Shown here: in pieces, positions 60,918-63,271 of the stretch
How the letters are laid out: each line of letters begins with the position of its first letter
Numbering within the stretch: the first letter of the stretch is position 1
Source of the DNA: Marixanthomonas sp963974425
Lineage (GTDB): Bacteria > Bacteroidota > Bacteroidia > Flavobacteriales > Flavobacteriaceae
NCBI RefSeq assembly: GCF_963974425.1
Contig: NZ_CAXBCK010000019.1
Location: forward strand, 1 to 63,271
Length of the DNA: 63,271 bases
Direction of reading: 5' to 3'
Program-made: the position numbers and the translations under genes
The notes under the pieces: generated by a model
The model's database searches: none
What the model saw: the letters and a program-made list of their open reading frames with translations, nothing else
What the model was told of the DNA's origin: nothing

Positions 60918-60948
60918 AAAAAAAGCCGCTCCAAATGGAGCGGCTTTC
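60918..60948 (-). terminator. Terminator after the cold shock gene
   Basis: An 11-bp AAAGCCGCTCC/GGAGCGGCTTT stem with an AAAT loop is followed on the minus strand by a T-run, 24 bases after the csp stop. Confidence 0.88.
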
Positions 60949-60971
60949 TGTTTTCTAAAAAATGAACTTAT

Positions 60972-61163
60972 TTATAGTACTCTTACGTTTACTGCGTTCA
61001 ATCCTTTTTTTCCTTCTTTTAAGTCAAATTCTACTTCGTCTTCTTCACGGATTTCGTCGATTAGACCTGTTGCGTGTACGAAATGTTCTTTGTTTGTTCC
61101 TTCTTCTGTAATAAATCCAAATCCTTTAGATTCGTTGAAGAATTTTACTGTGCCTCTTTGCAT
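60972..61163 (-). CDS. Cold shock protein (CspA family)
   Basis: The 63-residue single cold-shock domain has MQRGTVKFFNESKGFGFIT with RNP1 (KGFGFI) and an EHFVHATGL RNP2-like segment. It is an OB-fold single-stranded nucleic acid chaperone. The leader is only about 30 bases after a near-consensus TACATTCG element (61200-61193), much shorter than the long thermosensing leader of E. coli cspA. Confidence 0.95.
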   Translation of the reverse strand: MQRGTVKFFNESKGFGFITEEGTNKEHFVHATGLIDEIREEDEVEFDLKEGKKGLNAVNVRVL

Positions 61164-61192
61164 TGTAATAAATATAATTAATTAATAAAGTG

Positions 61193-61200
61193 CGAATGTA
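61193..61200 (-). promoter_or_regulatory. Near-consensus -7 element before csp
   Basis: On the minus strand this reads TACATTCG, one base off TAnnTTTG, 29 bases upstream of the ATG. Confidence 0.35.
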
Positions 61201-61295
61201 CTGTTATAAAAGTTATAAATAGACATTTTAACAAATTATATTTCAATTAATTGCAAAAAAATAAAAATCAAAGGGTTACACTTTTTCTTCAAAAA

Positions 61296-61820
61296 TTACT
61301 TTTTCAACCACTTTAAACGTAAGCTTGCATTCTTATCTTCTACTGGCTGAACGATAAGTGTATCGCCTATAAAAGAAAACCTACGCTGTACAGTTTTACC
61401 CCAATCACCAGGATTGGAATGCGACAACCGTTTGTGTTCTACAATATTTTTACCTTTCAATATCTTATAATTCCCAATATAAATATACGATCCTGTTAAG
61501 TGTTTTAAGGCTGCTTCTGCAATGGTATCAGTAAAATTAGGAAACCGTAAATCGGTTTTTTCATAATCTTTTTTAAGTAAATGCAAGGCCATATTCTTAT
61601 CGCCATCATATAACAAATACCCTTGCATGCCTCCACGCCACTCGCTCCAATTTCCTAACGAGTCTTTTTGTTCCATAGCTTGCAGTTTCCAAAGCCCCGG
61701 AAGCCTTTCAACATCGCTAACAGTTTCTTTTGGAACCTCTTTGGTTTCAGCTTCTTTACAGGACTGACCAAAAATTAAAATTACGATTATTAATAAAAAT
61801 AAATTATTATTCAACTTCAT
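61296..61820 (-). CDS. Lipocalin-like lipoprotein
   Basis: The 174-residue protein has a lipoprotein signal (LLIIVILIFGQSCKE, Cys21) and a lipocalin-like core: RLPGLWKLQAMEQKDSLGNWSEWRGGMQGYLLYDG, then YIYIGNYKI and FIGDTLIVQP. This matches the lipocalin-like (Lipocalin_5) family, whose ligand is generally unknown. It is a single gene next to another lipoprotein gene in the same direction. Confidence 0.72.
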   Translation of the reverse strand: MKLNNNLFLLIIVILIFGQSCKEAETKEVPKETVSDVERLPGLWKLQAMEQKDSLGNWSEWRGGMQGYLLYDGDKNMALHLLKKDYEKTDLRFPNFTDTIAEAALKHLTGSYIYIGNYKILKGKNIVEHKRLSHSNPGDWGKTVQRRFSFIGDTLIVQPVEDKNASLRLKWLKK

Positions 61821-61834
61821 ATTTTTAGTTTAAA

Positions 61835-61851
61835 CGGGAAGATCTATCCCG
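61835..61851 (-). terminator. Small hairpin between two lipoprotein genes
   Basis: A 5-bp CGGGA/TCCCG stem with a 7-base loop is followed on the minus strand by TTTAAAC. It is a weak candidate terminator for the upstream lipoprotein gene. Confidence 0.3.
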
Positions 61852-61934
61852 ATGTTTTGGTTGATTAAGTGATTTTGAATCTTTTGATGTATGTTACAGA
61901 AAGTGCTGGGTTGTTGTTTTTCAATTAAATATCA

Positions 61935-63194
61935 TTATTCATACCTCATGACTCCCTTAAAAGTATAAAACTTAGGAAAATCTGGCAAACCACCAATATA
62001 AGTTTTAGAGATATCACTAAAAGAGTTAATTACATCATAATCTCGTATAGTGACATCTTGAAATTCTAATTTATCTGAAGCTATTGTTGGTGTGTTTGAA
62101 AAAATTGAATCAAAAAGAGTTTTTAATTTAAATGATGTGTTTTCTGAAAACTCGCCAAAAACACTGTATCTCAAGTCCAAAATTGAATCGGTTATATCAT
62201 GTGTATATAGCGCTTCAAAATAATCATATTTACCCGTTGAAATCATTGAAAAATTATTGATTCCTGAAGAATTTATTGTAACGTCAAAATTTGGTAACGT
62301 AACAATATTTGTAATTTGCGGAGATTTTTTTGCATAAAAATAGAAAGCAGAATTAGCTCTAAACTTTGTTCCGAGCTCATAATAATCGAAAATATTTTCA
62401 GGAATATAAAATTGATTTGAAGTTGTCCCTGCACTAAAGGTTGTTTTTAATAATGTATGTTTAATAAACTTATCATCACTTTCATCTTCATCTCTATGGC
62501 CGGTTATAGTTAAATCTAACCTATAATTATCTGGAAACTGTGTTGTTATAGATTTTTCGGCAAACGGTAAGGACAACATATTAACTCCAATCGTTGAGTT
62601 TCCGGGGACATCTTCTCTCCAAAAATATCTAGGAAACTCTTCATCAGGCATTTTACCTAAAGCAAAAAAGTCACCTGGTGTCTCTTCAAGCAGCCCTTTT
62701 AAAAGAAAGGTACCTCCAGTATAACCTACTTCGGCATAATCTCCTGTAATGCCAGTTACATAGAATTCAGGTACGGCATTGGTTATTTCTAAATTAACAG
62801 CCTCAAAATTAGGGTTTAGTTTAGGACGTAATTTTAAAGTGTAAATAGTGGGTTCAATATTTAGAAATGTTTGCAACTCTCCATTAGAACCTGGGATGCC
62901 TCTCAATAAAGTTAAATCATACTCATTATTTTCAAAATCAGTAGTCAATATGGTTTTATTAAAGGATGACAGTTTTTCTTCCGCGACAATAGTTCCATTT
63001 TTATCACTTAGGTATGCGCGAATTTCAAAGTGTTGGCTAAAATAATCGTCAACAACATCAATAACTATGGCATTATCAAAGTCTATTTCAGGATCAACAG
63101 TTTCTTCATCTACAGGATTGTTATCGTCAATATTACATTGAACAAAAACTATAGAAGAACACAACAAAACCAATAGGAGCACTATCCTTTTCAT
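61935..63194 (-). CDS. Lipoprotein of unknown function
   Basis: The 419-residue protein has a lipoprotein signal (MKRIVLLLVLLCSSIVFVQC, Cys20) followed by an acidic stretch (DDNNPVDEETVDPEIDFD) like the acidic tethers that direct surface lipoproteins in Bacteroidota. The remainder is rich in short beta strands and aromatic residues, with no recognised motif. It may be a surface or outer-membrane-associated protein. No SusC/SusD genes lie beside it within the window. Confidence 0.6.
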   Translation of the reverse strand: MKRIVLLLVLLCSSIVFVQCNIDDNNPVDEETVDPEIDFDNAIVIDVVDDYFSQHFEIRAYLSDKNGTIVAEEKLSSFNKTILTTDFENNEYDLTLLRGIPGSNGELQTFLNIEPTIYTLKLRPKLNPNFEAVNLEITNAVPEFYVTGITGDYAEVGYTGGTFLLKGLLEETPGDFFALGKMPDEEFPRYFWREDVPGNSTIGVNMLSLPFAEKSITTQFPDNYRLDLTITGHRDEDESDDKFIKHTLLKTTFSAGTTSNQFYIPENIFDYYELGTKFRANSAFYFYAKKSPQITNIVTLPNFDVTINSSGINNFSMISTGKYDYFEALYTHDITDSILDLRYSVFGEFSENTSFKLKTLFDSIFSNTPTIASDKLEFQDVTIRDYDVINSFSDISKTYIGGLPDFPKFYTFKGVMRYE

Positions 63195-63240
63195 AACATG
63201 TTTAGTTTTTACAAGTATAAGTATTCTACTACACTTAAAT

Positions 63241-63271
63241 AAAAACCTTCAAAATATATACTTTGAAGGTT
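63241..63271 (-). terminator. Terminator of a minus-strand gene beyond the window
   Basis: A 10-bp AACCTTCAAA/TTTGAAGGTT stem is followed on the minus strand by TTTTTATTT. The gene it serves lies to the right of the window. Confidence 0.75.

Overview
The window is a 63 kb, AT-rich chromosomal segment of a member of the Bacteroidota, almost certainly a Flavobacteriaceae (probably marine). The evidence is: two proteins with type IX secretion (T9SS) C-terminal sorting domains, the gliding-motility lipoprotein GldI, several lipoproteins without close relatives, start sites that lack strong Shine-Dalgarno sequences, and repeated promoter -7 elements of the TAnnTTTG type used by the Bacteroidota primary sigma factor. 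Genus cannot be decided from this sequence. I see no rRNA, tRNA, CRISPR array, prophage or classical insertion sequence. No gene-free stretch exceeds about 200 bases.

Layout. 1-7.4 kb: a cell-surface glycan (LPS core / O-chain) cluster holding a GT9-GT2 fusion, a sugar/polyol nucleotidyltransferase, a CDP-glycerol-type glycerophosphotransferase, an oppositely oriented Kdo/WaaP-type kinase and three GT4 glycosyltransferases. 7.4-16.2 kb: housekeeping genes for tRNA modification and maturation (TsaC/Sua5, CCA-adding enzyme), heme A synthase, a pRiA4b ORF-3-like protein, a nucleoid-associated protein, an ABC transporter pair and uvrB. 16.2-16.7 kb: a small GIY-YIG nuclease ORF framed by degenerate inverted repeats, which looks like a small mobile or REP-like element. 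16.7-27.5 kb: an HExxH protein, a GH3-family adenylating enzyme, rluF, hsp20, a DUF2254 membrane protein, sucC, a DUF421 protein, and the mnmA / S8 protease / flavin oxidoreductase run. 27.6-37.5 kb: a MORN-repeat protein, yidC-pyrG, small DUF genes, a LysM/periplasmic-binding fusion with an OsmC protein, and guaA. 37.5-45.7 kb: a five-gene unit (small membrane protein, mutL, two rhomboids, EEP phosphatase), then TPR protein-ribH, and the divergent recF / lipoprotein / DUF721 (DciA-like) unit. 45.8-54.1 kb: T9SS beta-propeller protein, ndk, PhoD-like phosphatase, the nrnA-gldI-dual immunophilin operon, pepD and a DUF3810 protein. 54.2-63.2 kb: two amidohydrolase-family proteins, a beta-helix-like lipoprotein, an acyl-carrier-protein relative with a permuted layout, a cold shock protein and two lipoproteins.

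Most likely candidates for something new: (1) the 197-residue protein at 60272-60865, whose N-terminus is the second half of an acyl carrier protein (from the DS motif on) and whose C-terminus is the first half (ending DLGID), i.e. a circularly permuted or split carrier protein in its own transcription unit; (2) the GIY-YIG ORF with flanking inverted repeats; (3) a MutL whose C-terminal endonuclease metal motifs are all replaced; (4) tandem amidohydrolase proteins in which most copies of the metal site are lost. All functional statements rest on reading the sequence and on remembered family features; no database search was run.
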